64,000 nt of DNA from Eleusine coracana subsp. coracana (lineage: Eukaryota > Streptophyta > Magnoliopsida > Poales > Poaceae). The position numbers and the translations under genes were made by a program. Positions 22,700 through 34,411 of this stretch are shown here, piece after piece (position 1 is the stretch's first letter; each line of letters begins with the position of its first letter). The notes below the pieces were generated by a model. It was not told the DNA's origin. It did not search any database and saw only the letters and a program-made list of their open reading frames with translations. The DNA lies in assembly GCA_032690845.1 (NCBI GenBank), contig CM064430.1:4946949-5010948 (forward strand), read 5' to 3'.

Positions 22700-23180
22700 C
22701 AATGCTAATGTAGAAGGTTATTTGTGTGTTTTTCATGTCTCGATCTAAGGGACTCTTTTGCTAAGTTCAATATGGACAAACTTGTTAACCTAGCAGGGAT
22801 CTATGATGCTGATTTCTTCACTGATGATCTTTCAAATATAAAGGATCAACTTCAAACCTTCATTCATCATGTTAGAAGAGTTAATGATTTTACTAGCTGC
22901 CATGATTTTGGAAGTTTATCAGTGAAGATGGTTGAAACTAAAAGAAATTTGATATTTATATTGGTCTATCGTCTAATTAAGCTAGCACTACTCCTTCTAG
23001 TAGCAGCGACATATGTGGAAAGAGCCTTTTCAGTTATGAAAATTATCAAGACCGCTCTACGCAATAAGATGAATGATGAATGACTCAATGATTTAATGCA
23101 ATGTTATACTACACCAAAAAGGGATATTTAAAAGGCTTGATACTGATACAACCATGAAATGCTTTCAAGCCATGAAACAT
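22700..23180 (+). pseudogene. hAT transposase C-terminal remnant
   Basis: The frame 22724-23083 reads CLDLRDSFAKFNMDKLVNLA, then ETKRNLIF and LIKLALLLLVAATYVERAFSV followed by MKIIKTALRNKMNDE. This is the C-terminal dimerisation region of grass hAT transposase-like (zinc finger MYM/TTF-type) proteins, in which VERAFS is the hallmark. A stop follows NDE; the family continuation (LNDLMQCY and further) is readable for another 90 bases with stops. The N-terminal catalytic part is missing and no hAT ends were found, so this is a dead fragment. Confidence 0.75.
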
Positions 23181-25798
23181 CATAGGATCGATCTTTCCCA
23201 ACCACTATGCCATGCTTAATACTTATAAAGTACGTTCAATCAATTATTGCTTATCAAGTTTTATATTATCATATAATTATGGAGTTTTATAAAATTTTAA
23301 ACAAATTAGTAGTAGTATGTTCGCCATAGTTCACGGAATAACGGCCTCCTTGTTAGCGAGATTCATCGCTGCCGCCTGGTCGGACAGAAACCTTCGTCCG
23401 CCCACCCCCTCATGTGCCTCCTTTTTTTTATTATTTTTATTTTATCTGTTTTTATTTCCGTGGCTCACATATTCTTTTCTTCCTGAATTTCTATCTCTTT
23501 CACGCGGCGAGAGGCGAGCGCTGTCTTTCGCTCTGTCTCGGCGATTCGCCGGCGACAAGCTGGAGCTTGATTCCGTTTCTTCTTCTCCCTCGGAGGTTCG
23601 TTTCCCTTCTTCTCCTTGCTCTTTGCTTGTTTCCTCTACTCTTCTACGAGATCTGCAAGACATGTCTCTTCCATGGTTCCATTTGGGTTAGTGTTGTGTG
23701 AAATTTTTCTTTTCCGCAATGTTCTCTCTTTGTCTCTCCTGTTGTTCTGGCATATATTGGATATGTCGCTCGGCTATGGTTCAATTAGAGTTACTGTTGT
23801 GTTAATAAATTTTGCCTTTCGGTTGACTGAAATGATATGCGATTCAGTTAGTGTTACTGCTGTGTTATTCACTGCAATGATCAGCATTTCGATTTACTTA
23901 GTGTTACAGCAGTGATCTGTGGTTCAATATTTTGTAATAATCTATTATTGGAGCCACTGGAATAGTGCGATGGATGCATTCATGTAGCAGCCAGTATCAT
24001 GCATTTTTTTACATGCATTACTTTTTTTAAAAAAATTCTTAATTGATTTGAAGCATAACAGTGCGAGTATTTTTTTTTCGAGATTTTTTTCACATTAGGA
24101 GACTTTGAATCAGTATCAGACGAATATACCTTTTAGTTTTCTCAATCTCACCTGTTTATTGAAATTGTTCCTCGTTTGGAATAAAAATGTTCCAGTGTCA
24201 CTATTAAATTATTGCTAATGAATTAGAGAATTGTTTCATTGTTTTTAACTCTAGTCCTGCACATAATTGTTTCACATCAGAATATGTTGTATCTATTGCT
24301 ATATATGAAGTAACTTGTTTTTTGTTTCTTACTTAGTTTCAAACGATAACACTATGAGTTATAGTTTTTAAGATTGGTTCAGACCAGGATATATTGAATT
24401 AGTTTGAGACCAGGGTACTATTTATTTTTGCCACTCTCACTTTGTTAATTATTCCTGTTCTGGAACAAAAATGTTCCAATCTTACTATTAAATTGTTCCA
24501 AATGGTGTGATTATTGATTAATGCTTTGTCTTAGTCATTTGTAAATGTTTGGCTTCAGAATTTGTTGTGGCTATTTATTTATTACTATACCCCATTTGTT
24601 AAATTATTTATGTTCTTTTCTTATCTAGGTTGATGTTACCATACAGTTCATTCTTGCTACCAACAAGCTGCTATTGGAGAAAGAGTTTAATGATCATTTA
24701 TTTTCATCTTCACATAGTGTGATTAATGCTATGTCTCGGTCATTTGCTCCTATTTTCTCAAACTGTCTCTTCATCATGGCCACTGAGTTTTATTCTATAG
24801 CTTTGATCAAATTATTTATTTCTTAAGAATGTTGGAAAATAATTACATCTTTGTTTCTTAGTTCATCCTGATGCAACCCTCTCTGAATCACAACAGGTAC
24901 AAGAAGAATTTTATTGAGAATGTTGATTTTGAGCTACACAGGCTTGGCATGGTATGTGTTTTTCATGTATTAATGTGTAACTACTCTCCATGTCAGCATT
25001 ATGATAAATATTTCCTTACAGGTACACATACCATAATGCAGCAGCAATCAATGGGTTCTAGATGTAATAACTTTCGTCACCAACACTTTTGAGTTTTGAT
25101 ATTCTGGACCCTGAAAAATCTCCTCAACATACAAAGCAGATAGCTCATTCAGTCATTGCTAACTTCAGTGTGTTCTTCAAAAATGCTTTTTCTTAATGTG
25201 TCGCTATTGACAATAATGATTTTGCTATATGCTTTATTCAAGTTCCAAAGAATAATTTCAGGTTCTATCTTTGTACAAATGTCTCTTTATTTTCCATTTT
25301 AGTAAACTGTTCACTCAGATATGATGAAAAGCAATTTATTTGCATACATAGGTATGATTCATGCATTTTCTCCTTTAGTTCATTTTGACTTTAACAGGTT
25401 CAAAATTTCCAAATTGCAGTAATGTGAGTGAATTCTGCAATGTTGTCTTGTTCATACCAAAACTAACTTGTTCGATTAAAGATTTTCCTATTACTGTTTC
25501 AGTCTGATGTAATTGCTTTGCGAGCAGAGTTCTTGTTTCAACTATTGACAAATAAATATAACAAGCTTCGTTCAAAGTTAGTTTAATATTTTCTTGATCT
25601 TACTTTTCTGTTTACTATAATTTAATCCCTTGTGTGTTTAAAAATAATAATTTTACATTATTTTGTATGCATCAGATATCCACATATGATATTTCGGTAG
25701 ATAAGAGAATGGCTCAAATGATATGTAATAACTTGTTTTTGCTTAATTCAGTGTCTTTATGTTGCTGTAAAAAACAACAAATATGAGAACAGTAGAAC
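23181..25798. other. Unrecognised repeat-like region
   Basis: Begins with a GC-rich block (23316-23600: TTCGCCATAGTTCACGG, then CGGCGATTCGCCGGCG) and continues AT-rich. Several diverged internal copies occur: a GGTTAGTGTTACTGTTGTG motif four times between 23680 and 23915, and AAAAATGTTCCAGTGTCACT with its flank at about 24150-24310 and again at 24420-24560. No frame has a recognisable domain. The internal repetition suggests an old transposon, not a gene. Confidence 0.35.
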
Positions 25799-26111
25799 TG
25801 CCTTGTTGGAACAATGAAAATACTTTCTTCGAACATTTACCTTATACTGTTGAAACAATGAATGATAAATGGATAATGTTTGCTTCACTCCTTTAACGTT
25901 CCATTTCAGTCACTCGTGATGTTATATTGTGTAAACAAGCTATTCATATTTTTCTTTCCACGGAACATTTTTAAAAAATATTCAAACTGCCTTGCCGGAA
26001 CAATGCAAATACTCTGTTAGAACATTTACCTTATTCTGTTGGAACAATGAAGTGATAAGTGGATAATGTTTGCTTCATTACTTCTTAACGTTCTATTGCA
26101 GTCATTAATGA
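25799..26111. repeat. Diverged duplication, units about 125 bp
   Basis: Two copies, 25799-25921 and 25987-26111, share CTGCCTTG..GGAACAATG, GAACATTTACCTTAT.CTGTT, GGATAATGTTTGCTTCA and TTAACGTTC.ATT.CAGTCA. They are separated by 65 bp. No coding function is visible. Confidence 0.7.
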
Positions 26112-26360
26112 TAAGTTGGGCTAGGGTGAAGAGTACATATTACGTGAGCCAGCAGCTTCTTGAGTTCGAAACCTACACTCCCACCTCAATTTTTGTTCAT
26201 TTTCATCACTTTAGTTGTAAATAAGCTGCTAAAAAGTTAATGGGTCGTCATTCTGACGGGCCTAACGGCCAGCCCAGCACGATTACTTCAACTCGTGCCG
26301 TGGCTTGAGCCGCCGACCAGGCACGTGGGCCGGCACGGCACGGCCTAAAATTTACGTGCT

Positions 26361-26644
26361 ATGCCGGCTCAAAACTAACTGAGCTATGCTGTTTTGTGAC
26401 TGAGCCGAGCCGTGCCGGGTGATCCAGTTAGACAACACTAGTCTAGTGGGAGCACGTGGGATTAATTCATGGCGAGGCAGGCGAGGATGGGCGGACTAGG
26501 CCGTGCCGTGCCGACTCGAAATTAACTGGGTCATGCTGTTTCATGACTGGACCGAGCCGTGCCGGGTGACCTAGTTAGACAACACTAGTCTGACGGGAGC
26601 ACGCGGGATTAATTCACGGCGAGGCAGGCGAGGGTGGGCGGACG
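26361..26644. repeat. GC-rich tandem duplication, about 142-bp unit
   Basis: Two adjacent copies share GCCGAGCCGTGCCGGGTGA, GTTAGACAACACTAGTCT, GGATTAATTCA.GGCGAGGC and AGGCGAGG.TGGGCGGAC. Differences are mostly C/T and G/A. The block belongs to the repetitive CCGTGCCG-type DNA common in grasses. Confidence 0.75.
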
Positions 26645-26692
26645 TCGGATTCCCTCCGACATGGGCAGTAGCGACGGGCGCCCACTTTTACA

Positions 26693-26940
26693 CGTTGTAC
26701 ACAAGAATTAAAAGCACAGTGTATCGATTGTACAGTTTCCCTTTTTTATACCTTTCTTTTCGCAAGAGGCGAAAGAATTGAAGGATAATGCTTTTCTTGT
26801 TTGTGCGTCTTGATGCAATTCGGCGATGGTACGGCCGTACGGTGCTGGTGCGGTGCAGAACTATTAGTAGACCAGGTGACATTTGGGTACACGGCATTCG
26901 TGGCATCATCGTGCAAAGTTCTTGTGGCTTGCCTTAAAAA
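26693..26940 (+). pseudogene. Family P copy C: downstream-region remnant
   Basis: Aligns with the 3' region of P-B (15955-16225): CCTTTCTTTTCGCAAGAGGC, GAACTATTAGTAG, GGCATCATCG, CTTGTGGCTTGCCTTAAAA. No P coding sequence is left upstream; the duplicated GC-rich block ends at 26644. It is the trace of a third P copy or of duplicated flank. The Helitron begins 130 bp downstream. Confidence 0.5.
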
Positions 26941-27068
26941 GGGATAGCTCCAAGAGTTTTTCCTAAAAATTAATTCCAAAAGACTAGTTTTAGAGACAAC
27001 TCAAAAATTATTAGGGCTAAAATACATATTCTTCTTCAACAAATTTCATCAAAATATATGTATTTATA

Positions 27069-29575
27069 TCTATACTACTTATTAAATCATGTGAGGTCGT
27101 CTCTTCACCCATAATTCTGCCTCCTGCCCCATAATCCTCTGCCCCTGCCTCTGTCCCGTGGAAACTCAGAAGAAGTGAAAGCCACGATAGGAAAAAAAAA
27201 TAGAGATTTGAGTCCAGGACCAAAAAAAAAAGCACATAACATTTGCTTCTTATATCAGGACTATTTCCAATCCCAACAGTATTATTGTTTTGCCCAGTAA
27301 AAAATAAAATAATAAAACACATAGATGGAAATAGGAAATTGTCATGAAAAATCATAGAGTACGTAAAAGCAGTCCAACTCCTCCACGTTGGACGGTGGTG
27401 CATGGCCATTGCATTTTCTTGGTTCAGTTCAGCATTGGTTTTGTCTGGATCTTGGTTTAGCTCATGGCGTTCGATGTCGGTAAGAAGATCACAGTGCCGG
27501 TGAGGAGCTGTCAAATCGCTTTGAGAAGTGGTGCCGCACTCACGGTGATCTGGTTGTTTTTGCCGGTGCGGGGTTGGTCCACACACCTCGCCGGCGACGA
27601 GCACGGCCAACACGCCACCGAGTTTGACAAAGCTGCTCCTGGACTCGAACATGTAGAGCAGAAGAAGCTTATGACATTGAGATGGGGAGGGACTACTGTC
27701 AGCGCCACATACGCAAACTCGCCACTGCCAAGCTCGGCATGCCTGTACGCGGACTGAGTGCAATGATAAAACATGTTGTTGTACATGCTCGTGCAGCGCA
27801 TAGCATAGCAAAATGTAACGCACTGTTCTACTACTTGTGATCAATTACCAACAAGCTTCAATTCTGTTCTATTGTTACTTGTGATCACTTACAAATAAGA
27901 TAATTTTGTTGAAGTATAGTTGCAGTATCTTGTTCCTTAAGCATTTCATTGGTCCGATTATAGCCTGTATTTTTCTCTATACACTACAGAAACAGAACGT
28001 TTGCAGGTGGGTAAAGCACTCGGAAAAACGTTTGCCGAGTGCCGGCTCTCGGCAAAGAGCGTACGACGGCCAGTCTCACGGCACAGTAGTCTTTGCCGAG
28101 TGTCAAAAATCGGGCACTCGACAAAGATTTTGCCGAGTGTTATCTTCGCCCTCGGCAAAAAAAAAAAAGAAAGTGACGGTAGAAAACGGCTGACGAACAG
28201 TTTACCGAGTGTCTCATTGACCAGGCACTCGGCAAACATGTTAAGCTTCGCCGAGTGCCACATCGACCAGGCACTCGGCAAATGGTCCAAGATTGCTGAG
28301 TGCTTTCTTTCTGGCACTCGGCAAGCCGAGTGCCCGATATTATGCACCCAGCGAAGATTGAGGCACTCGGCATAGCTCCAATTTTCCGTAGTGATAGGAT
28401 AACTCTCAAATCTGACAAGACTAACTTCCATGATAAAATCAGTGATAGTTTGTGTTTTGCTTCATCAGGTATTGGAGTTAGTTGTTTGTATACACCAATT
28501 CTCTTTTCTCAACAGTTGACAGGTAAAGCACATGAAGCAACCATCCATTTCGATATAGAGCATGTACCAAATTATATAAAGCTACCGTGTGAACATGAGA
28601 TTTTGTTCTGCGCCTTCAATGTGCTACTAATGCATGAACAACTGTCCTTTATCTTTTTATGAGAATGGCGTTTTTCTTTGTGGCCATATACACCTGCTCG
28701 TTTCAGCATGACCGCAAAATCTTCTCATTTTTATGCACTTGTTTCTTTCTCTACAGCTGTAGATATCTAACTTATTTCTATGTGTTATACAGGCCTTAGT
28801 TCTCAGTTTGCTCTTAGGTCTTACAGACCAACAAATGATGTAAAAGGTAAGAAAAACAGAACAACCTATTTTACTTTTGTGATCATGATGCCAATTGAGC
28901 TGATGGATACTATTTCTCCTTCGAAAAGTTTTTTTTAATGATTTCAACACCCACAAGACGTTTACATCCAGTACTTTAATTTAACTCATTTTTGCATTAA
29001 GTACTACCAGAAGCTACGAGCTTTTGAATATTGTTGTCAGTTTTTGTCAGACTTTCAGTTATAGTTAATTTTAAATCTGCCTATTGTGTTTACATTATAT
29101 ATTTAAATAGTTTCATGTATTTATGAGCTAATATTGAAATGTTTTGCAATTTGTAATGTTTTTCTATAACATATTTTAGTGCCTTATTTTGTAAGAGTAG
29201 GAAAAGTCAATATAAATTGTCTATTAAGCTTGGCTAAAAGTATGTCCTGAAAGAGTGAAAAAGATTGAGGACCTTCCACGAGAAAAATGGTGCTAGGATA
29301 TTCAATATGCATAATTAGAGAGCATATGTTGATTGTCTTTTGCTTTGTAAGAAAAAAAAAAATAACATCTCCCGTACTATATCCATAATAATTTAATATA
29401 CATTCCTATGAAAAATAACAATCTTATTGTTGCAAAGAAATGATTACTCCTGTTGCAATAAGGACTTCGATATCTAATAAATATACCTATCATGATGTAT
29501 CTATTAATACATAGATGTCTATAGTTAATTGTATTTCTGTTATAAACCCGTAGCAATGCACGGATAATTTGCTAG
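27069..29575. mobile_element. Non-autonomous Helitron, about 2.5 kb
   Basis: The left end TCTATACTACTTATTAAAT follows an A (27068). The right end is CTAG at 29572-29575, followed by a T (29576). Eight bases before CTAG lies a hairpin, CCGTAGC-AAT-GCACGG (29548-29563, one bulged A). An A/T target, a 5' TC end, a 3' CTRR end and a short 3' hairpin define Helitrons. It has no RepHel coding. The interior holds a GC-richer stretch (27360-27760) open on both strands that may be captured genic DNA I cannot identify, and a CACTA MITE. Confidence 0.72.
27982..28393. mobile_element. CACTA (En/Spm) MITE, 412 bp, intact ends
   Basis: Starts CACTACAGAAACAGAAC and ends CCAATTTTCCGTAGTG, the inverse of CACTACGGAAAATTGG. 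It is flanked by ATA at 27979-27981 and ATA at 28394-28396, the 3-bp duplication expected of CACTA elements. The interior carries about ten subterminal motifs, CACTCGGCAAA and TTTGCCGAGTG, in both orientations. No transposase. It sits inside the Helitron, so it jumped into it or was carried by it. Confidence 0.88.
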
Positions 29576-32500
29576 TTCTAATTTAAATTAGGTCACGTGG
29601 CTTGTTAAAATTTCCTGTATAGATCGTGACCGTGGTCGTAACCTGTGCCGCTCGTCGTCGCAACCTGTCAAGACGGTCCCCTCCAGCATAGCCGGACGAT
29701 GATCCTACGCTCTCGCGCCTAGGTCCTCACTTGTCGTAGGCTCCGCTGGCAGCTCGCATGAATTGCCTTCAGATGCAGCTGGTGCTCGCATGAATTGCCT
29801 AGGAAATTGCGCACGAGAGGAGATCAAACGAGTGTGTTCCAGTCACTAGGTACAAACGCCTGGCGGTACAACTACAACGCGTCTAGTACGCGAAAGCATG
29901 CGCTTGAATTGGGAGTGAGACCCGGCCCACGCGCTTGTACAAAGTCAAACTCTGAGGTGCGGTTGGGTCGTATTTCTCCGCAGCTGTGCGACCCTGCCTG
30001 TATGAACGATGCGAGGAGGCCGCTCCCATAGGACGCTCAACATCACAAGAGCAGTTCGACGAAATGCCCAGTAAGAGCATCATGTATACGTAACAGTACT
30101 CATCACTGGATATGGGTTGCATCGAAGGATTTGGCGAGTAAGAGCATCGGAAGACAGATTTGTTGATTAGCCTCTTTCTTTTTTTTTTCTAAGTAAAAGA
30201 GGGCAGGTGCTCTACGAAGAAAGATTAGTCTCTTCATTTGCATATTTCTTATTATTTATTACTTGAGCAAACTGATGATGAGAAGATGCATGTTTGCTTT
30301 CGTGTATTACTAGCTATAGTAATATTTTATGGCCATAGCTACTGGATCAATGTTGATGGCTGAAAGTGGTTTCACTAATCTGAAATGTTTGATACCTTAT
30401 TGAAATAAAATCAAAGTAACACAGTTCATCGTCTATAATCCATGGATAAACCAAAAGAAATATGTAGTAAAAGAGTAAAGTCGGCATATGCCTTCATGAT
30501 TTTTTCACTCCATCAAAGTGCAATTTCCTAGCAGCCAATGTGGCATCTTGATCAACCCCAAGTAAGAGATTTGTATATCCTCCTTGGACATATGGAGTTT
30601 CCATGATAGAAGAACTCATATACATATTATAGTGTTACATTGTGGCATTAGTATAGCCGTCTTGGACCGACGAAGTAGCCACATTGTTTGGCACTATATT
30701 ATTATCTCCAATGGTAGTCAAATTCATGTCTTGTGTCACAAAAGACGAAATTGTAGATAAATTTTCCTCTAAGTAAATTAAATAAACTATGAAAGAGATA
30801 CAAGGCGTTCAAATCATGTGCATTACCATCAATAGTAATGGATCAGCGCCTTTATGTATATTTGTGTTGCATTATTTAGATCTTCTCATGCATTCAGAAA
30901 TATAAATAACAAATTATTTTACCATATAATGGGATAATGCTAAATTTGGTAGGAGCAGTACCTTTTTTATTATCACCACTTTTCTTTCTTTTCCCCTTTC
31001 CATTTCGAAGAGAGATTGTTGATGGCTTATTTTTTTGGACCTTTTACCACCCGGGGAACTTTAAATGATATTTTACCTATTAATGTATCAGTAGTACAAT
31101 CCACGTTTAAAATCTCTGGCTAAAGCCATTTAGCGGCTGCCCTGAAAAGCAAGACTATAGCCTCATATAGTAAGCTATTAGCAGAATTTAGCACTAAAAT
31201 GATTTAGCGGAGCTTCTTTCTAACAGCTATAGTGATAACTATAGCTGAGAATTTAAATCCAATCGGTGGAAACTAGAGGAACGCCATTTGAATTTTCTTG
31301 ACCATAATTATAGAACCATCTGCTTCCAAGTCTAACTTATCTATGTCTATGTCTTTCTACGAATAATCAAGAAGTTCCTTCGACAGCAAGCACTTCAATG
31401 CAATAGAGGTCGCTTTTCACGTGAACTAAATTTTAGTAGCAGCGGTCTAAAAATAGCACGGTCATTTTAATTTGTCAGAACAACATCATTTATAGAATGG
31501 AAGAGTACAGTGTATGTATACACGCCACCGCTGATCGGTGAGACGGCGATATCAATCTACAATCGTTGGCTTTTGGAGTGCAGCCACACATTATTCGTTT
31601 TTGATACATACTACTTCATAGCCACTATTTCTCTGACTCCTAGACTAACTGGTGTTGAGATATTAATTAAGCTGATCAATTTTTTTTTACAATCAAGGCA
31701 ACTAGATTTTTTTTAAAGAGGCTCCTGACTTTTTGGTTCGGGGCCCCCAAAATATCTGGACCGGTCCTGGTCAGAGCACCGCCAAGGCCGCGTCCGTTCT
31801 CCCAGTCGCTGCCGCCGTCCTCTCAGCAGCGTTTGCCTGCTGGTCCAAGCTTAGCAAGTTGCATTCAGTCCGATTTGGATGTTTTCATATGTGTTGTGGT
31901 GGCTTGTGCGATATGCTTTGACCCGCGGATGCGTCTGCGTGCGTTTTGTGTATTCTTTCTAAGCATATTATATAGTACTTCTTTATTTGAGTGTTCATGA
32001 TCCAAACAAAGCTCTGCTTCCAATCGACCGAGCTTTCCACATAATTCAGTGGCAAATTCTGAATTCATTAGGCAGCGGACAATGACAATGCGGTTTTCTT
32101 AAAAAAAAAAAAAAACGTTTGCTTAACTGAAATGCGGGGACATGTATTTTTCCTGTTTAAAACGGCTTGTAAGGTTGGTCTTTTCTTTTTGAAATCCTGA
32201 GGTCAAAACGTGCTCCATGTTCGTGTCCGGAGCACATAACATTGCGCTAATGGTCAAACGGGCTCGTATACTAAAGAATTTATTCCGCAGCACACTTTTT
32301 TTGTTCCTGAATTTTCAGTTTGGAGAAGATAAAAAAATAGGAGACACTGGTACGAAGACTGGAACCGGGACATCGTGAAGCTATTCCGATCCGGACTACT
32401 GGCACTACCCATCTAGTTAATCAGGCCATGCCACGCTGGTATAGCGGGCTTGTGTCCAAGTCTAAACACGGCATGACTCGTCTTATACGGGTTGTGTCAG

Positions 32501-32962
32501 ACCACTCGGTCCGACAGGCTATCTGAGTCGGGCTAGTCTGAAGCCCGTTAAATTTTATATGTTTAATTTTTCTCTTAAAAATTAATTATACATATAAAAA
32601 TATATTTTGTATAACTAAATTTAAATTAAAAAAATATGATTTTCTATGTAAATATTAAAACATTAATAATTTATGTGATGGGCTGGGTCGGGCCGGGCCG
32701 TACTTTGCGGGCCAAATCTATGGGCTGACCGGGCTAACTTAATTGGCCTATGCTCAGGACGGCATGTCGAACTTGTGTCTGAGCCCAAGCATGACCCATG
32801 CCAGGCTTTGGGTCGGCACAGCCCAAGCAGCTGCCGTGCCAGGCCAAAATGGCCGGGCCTCGGGTCAGCCCGTTTAGCCCGGCACGGATGGCCATTTATA
32901 ATCCGAACTCTGATTTCGACTCCAAGTCGAGGTTGAGCTCTGATTTGCTGACCCTGTTTGCC
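29576..32962. other. Intergenic; GC-rich repetitive stretch at the end
   Basis: No supported gene. 31080-31260 contains degenerate GGCTAAAGCCATTTAGCGG and GCTATAGTGATAACTATAGC strings of the kind found in grass MITEs, but no clean ends. 32400-32890 is GC-rich repetitive DNA full of CGGGCC, GGCACGG and GCCCGGC strings, related in type to 26361-26644, with an AT-rich centre. It abuts the promoter of Q-B. Confidence 0.4.
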
Positions 32963-32968
32963 TATAAA
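32963..32968 (+). promoter_or_regulatory. TATA box upstream of Q-B
   Basis: TATAAA within GCCTATAAAGCATCC, about 50 bp before the first ATG (33013) and on the same strand as Q-B. The spacing fits a plant core promoter. Confidence 0.5.
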
Positions 32969-33016
32969 GCATCCGCGGGTTGAAGCGAAGCCGACGCCTG
33001 CCTACACGCAGCATGA

Positions 33017-33391
33017 CGGTTCTGCGCCGTAGACATCGTTCCGTGCGCCGGCACGCCGCCAGCCCAGCACGACGTCGCCGAGGCCATCGTCCCCACGTAC
33101 GCCGGTTCCGCGCGTACGCCACCACCAGCCGAATTCAGCCCCTTCCTTAGGGAGCTGTTCAAGCAGCTGTTTCTCGGGTACGTGGTGCTGGGCATCCCGA
33201 TGCTGATCCTCCTGCAGATCGTGACGCAGAAGTCCGGCCTCCCGTTCCTCAGGCTGATGTTCTTATTCGCCGGGCTGTTCTTCACGCCCGTTCTCGGCAT
33301 CTGGTTCGCAGATAGCAGGCAGGCAAAGATGAACCTGAAGAATCGGCGACAGCAGCAGCTCGTCTTCTTGGCGCCTGAGGAATCGGCATGA
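33017..33391 (+). CDS. Family Q copy B: small two-helix membrane protein, start uncertain
   Basis: Open frame ending at TGA 33389-33391. It reads PPPAEFSPFLRELFKQ, then hydrophobic segment 1 (LFLGYVVLGIPMLILLQIV), a short VTQKSG turn, segment 2 (FLRLMFLFAGLFFTPVLGIW) and a polar tail, FADSRQAKMNLKNRRQQQ, ending APEESA. The frame is open back to a TGA at 33014-33016, with no ATG before the GIPM methionine. The only upstream ATG (33013) is in another frame. An upstream exon, a frameshift or loss of the start is therefore implied; Q-A has its ATG at the aligned spot where Q-B has GCCATC. The family is unknown to me, and a membrane location is inferred from the helices. Confidence 0.5.
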   Translation, partial: RFCAVDIVPCAGTPPAQHDVAEAIVPTYAGSARTPPPAEFSPFLRELFKQLFLGYVVLGIPMLILLQIVTQKSGLPFLRLMFLFAGLFFTPVLGIWFADSRQAKMNLKNRRQQQLVFLAPEESA

Positions 33392-33584
33392 TGATGCTCG
33401 CTTTACTAGATCAGTGTGTCTATCGACACGTGCACGCCTTTTTCTGGTATATATATATATGATGCACCAAGATATGAAGGAGGCCACAATCAGCATCTCC
33501 ACTTTAAGGATGACCATCGATACGGAGTAATATGCACTCACGACGCACGTGCAACTCAGACATGTACTACTTTTGGTGGGTGGC
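33392..33584 (+). other. 3' flank of Q-B and target site of element X
   Basis: Non-coding, with a (TA)n run near 33449. It ends with GTGGC at 33580-33584, the left target duplication of the outer retrotransposon. Confidence 0.5.
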
Positions 33585-34411
33585 TGTTGACGCCGAGTTG
33601 CACCGTTAAACACGAGCACACAAACGTGCAGCAATGCGCGGCTGAGTCTGCCAAAACCGGACCCTCCGGTTTCCAAAACCGGACCCTCTGGTTTTCACGA
33701 GCTCACCGCAGAAATCAACGAACGCCTGCCCGGGAGGGATCCCGTCAGGGCAAGCGCACTCTTGGATTGTCCTAGTGTCGGCAAGCCAGCTAGAACGTCT
33801 TCAAACGTCGTAGAGACGAAGAAGAACATCAATTAAGGTTGAGATTGGAATTTAGGGTAGAAAGCAAAAGAATAGAGATAAAGATGTAGATTGATTTGTT
33901 TTGATTGGGTATGAATGCCTCAATCGGCCGTGGCCCTTTGTATATAAAGGGTTGGAGGTCTTGCCCCGCAAGAAACCGAGATTTACATGATTTACGTGAA
34001 GAAAACAAACTCTAACTCGATCTGGACCGTGAAAACCGGACCCCCCGGTTTACAAAACCGGACCATCTGGTTTTATAGTCTGTGAGCACCTTTAAAATGT
34101 CATAACTTTCTCATCCGTACTCCAAAATAAGCGTTTCATATATCCGTTTTGATCGCCTCGACAAGGACTTCATCGTGAAGACTTCAAATAAGTATTTTGG
34201 CTTGATCTTTATACCTTTTCATGCACTTCTTTGTTTGTCGAGTGAAATTTAGCCAAAATACTTAAGAAATATGCTCACAACCTGTAAAACATGTCTAAAT
34301 ACCAAATATATAAAATAATCAATATTAGCTTTGATTTAAACAATTTTGATGCTCCGGTTTTATAAACCGGACACTTCGATTTTCCTAGGATGTATATTTT
34401 GGTCGTCAACA
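33585..34411 (-). repeat. LTR of type X (3' LTR of outer element)
   Basis: Plus-strand ends TGTTGACGCC and GGTCGTCAACA, 827 bp. It differs from the other X LTR by many substitutions in its first 200 bases, so insertion of X is old. It contains the CCGGTTT module at about 33653-33697, 34034-34075 and 34353-34385. Confidence 0.88.

Noticed and set aside
27017..27844. 275-codon minus-strand open frame across the Helitron left end
   Set aside because: It starts outside the element's interior, crosses the Helitron border and contains no known motif; composition is that of chance open frame in AT-rich and GC-rich DNA.
28001..28431. Open frames on both strands at 28.0-28.4 kb
   Set aside because: They translate the CACTCGGCAAA repeats of the CACTA MITE.
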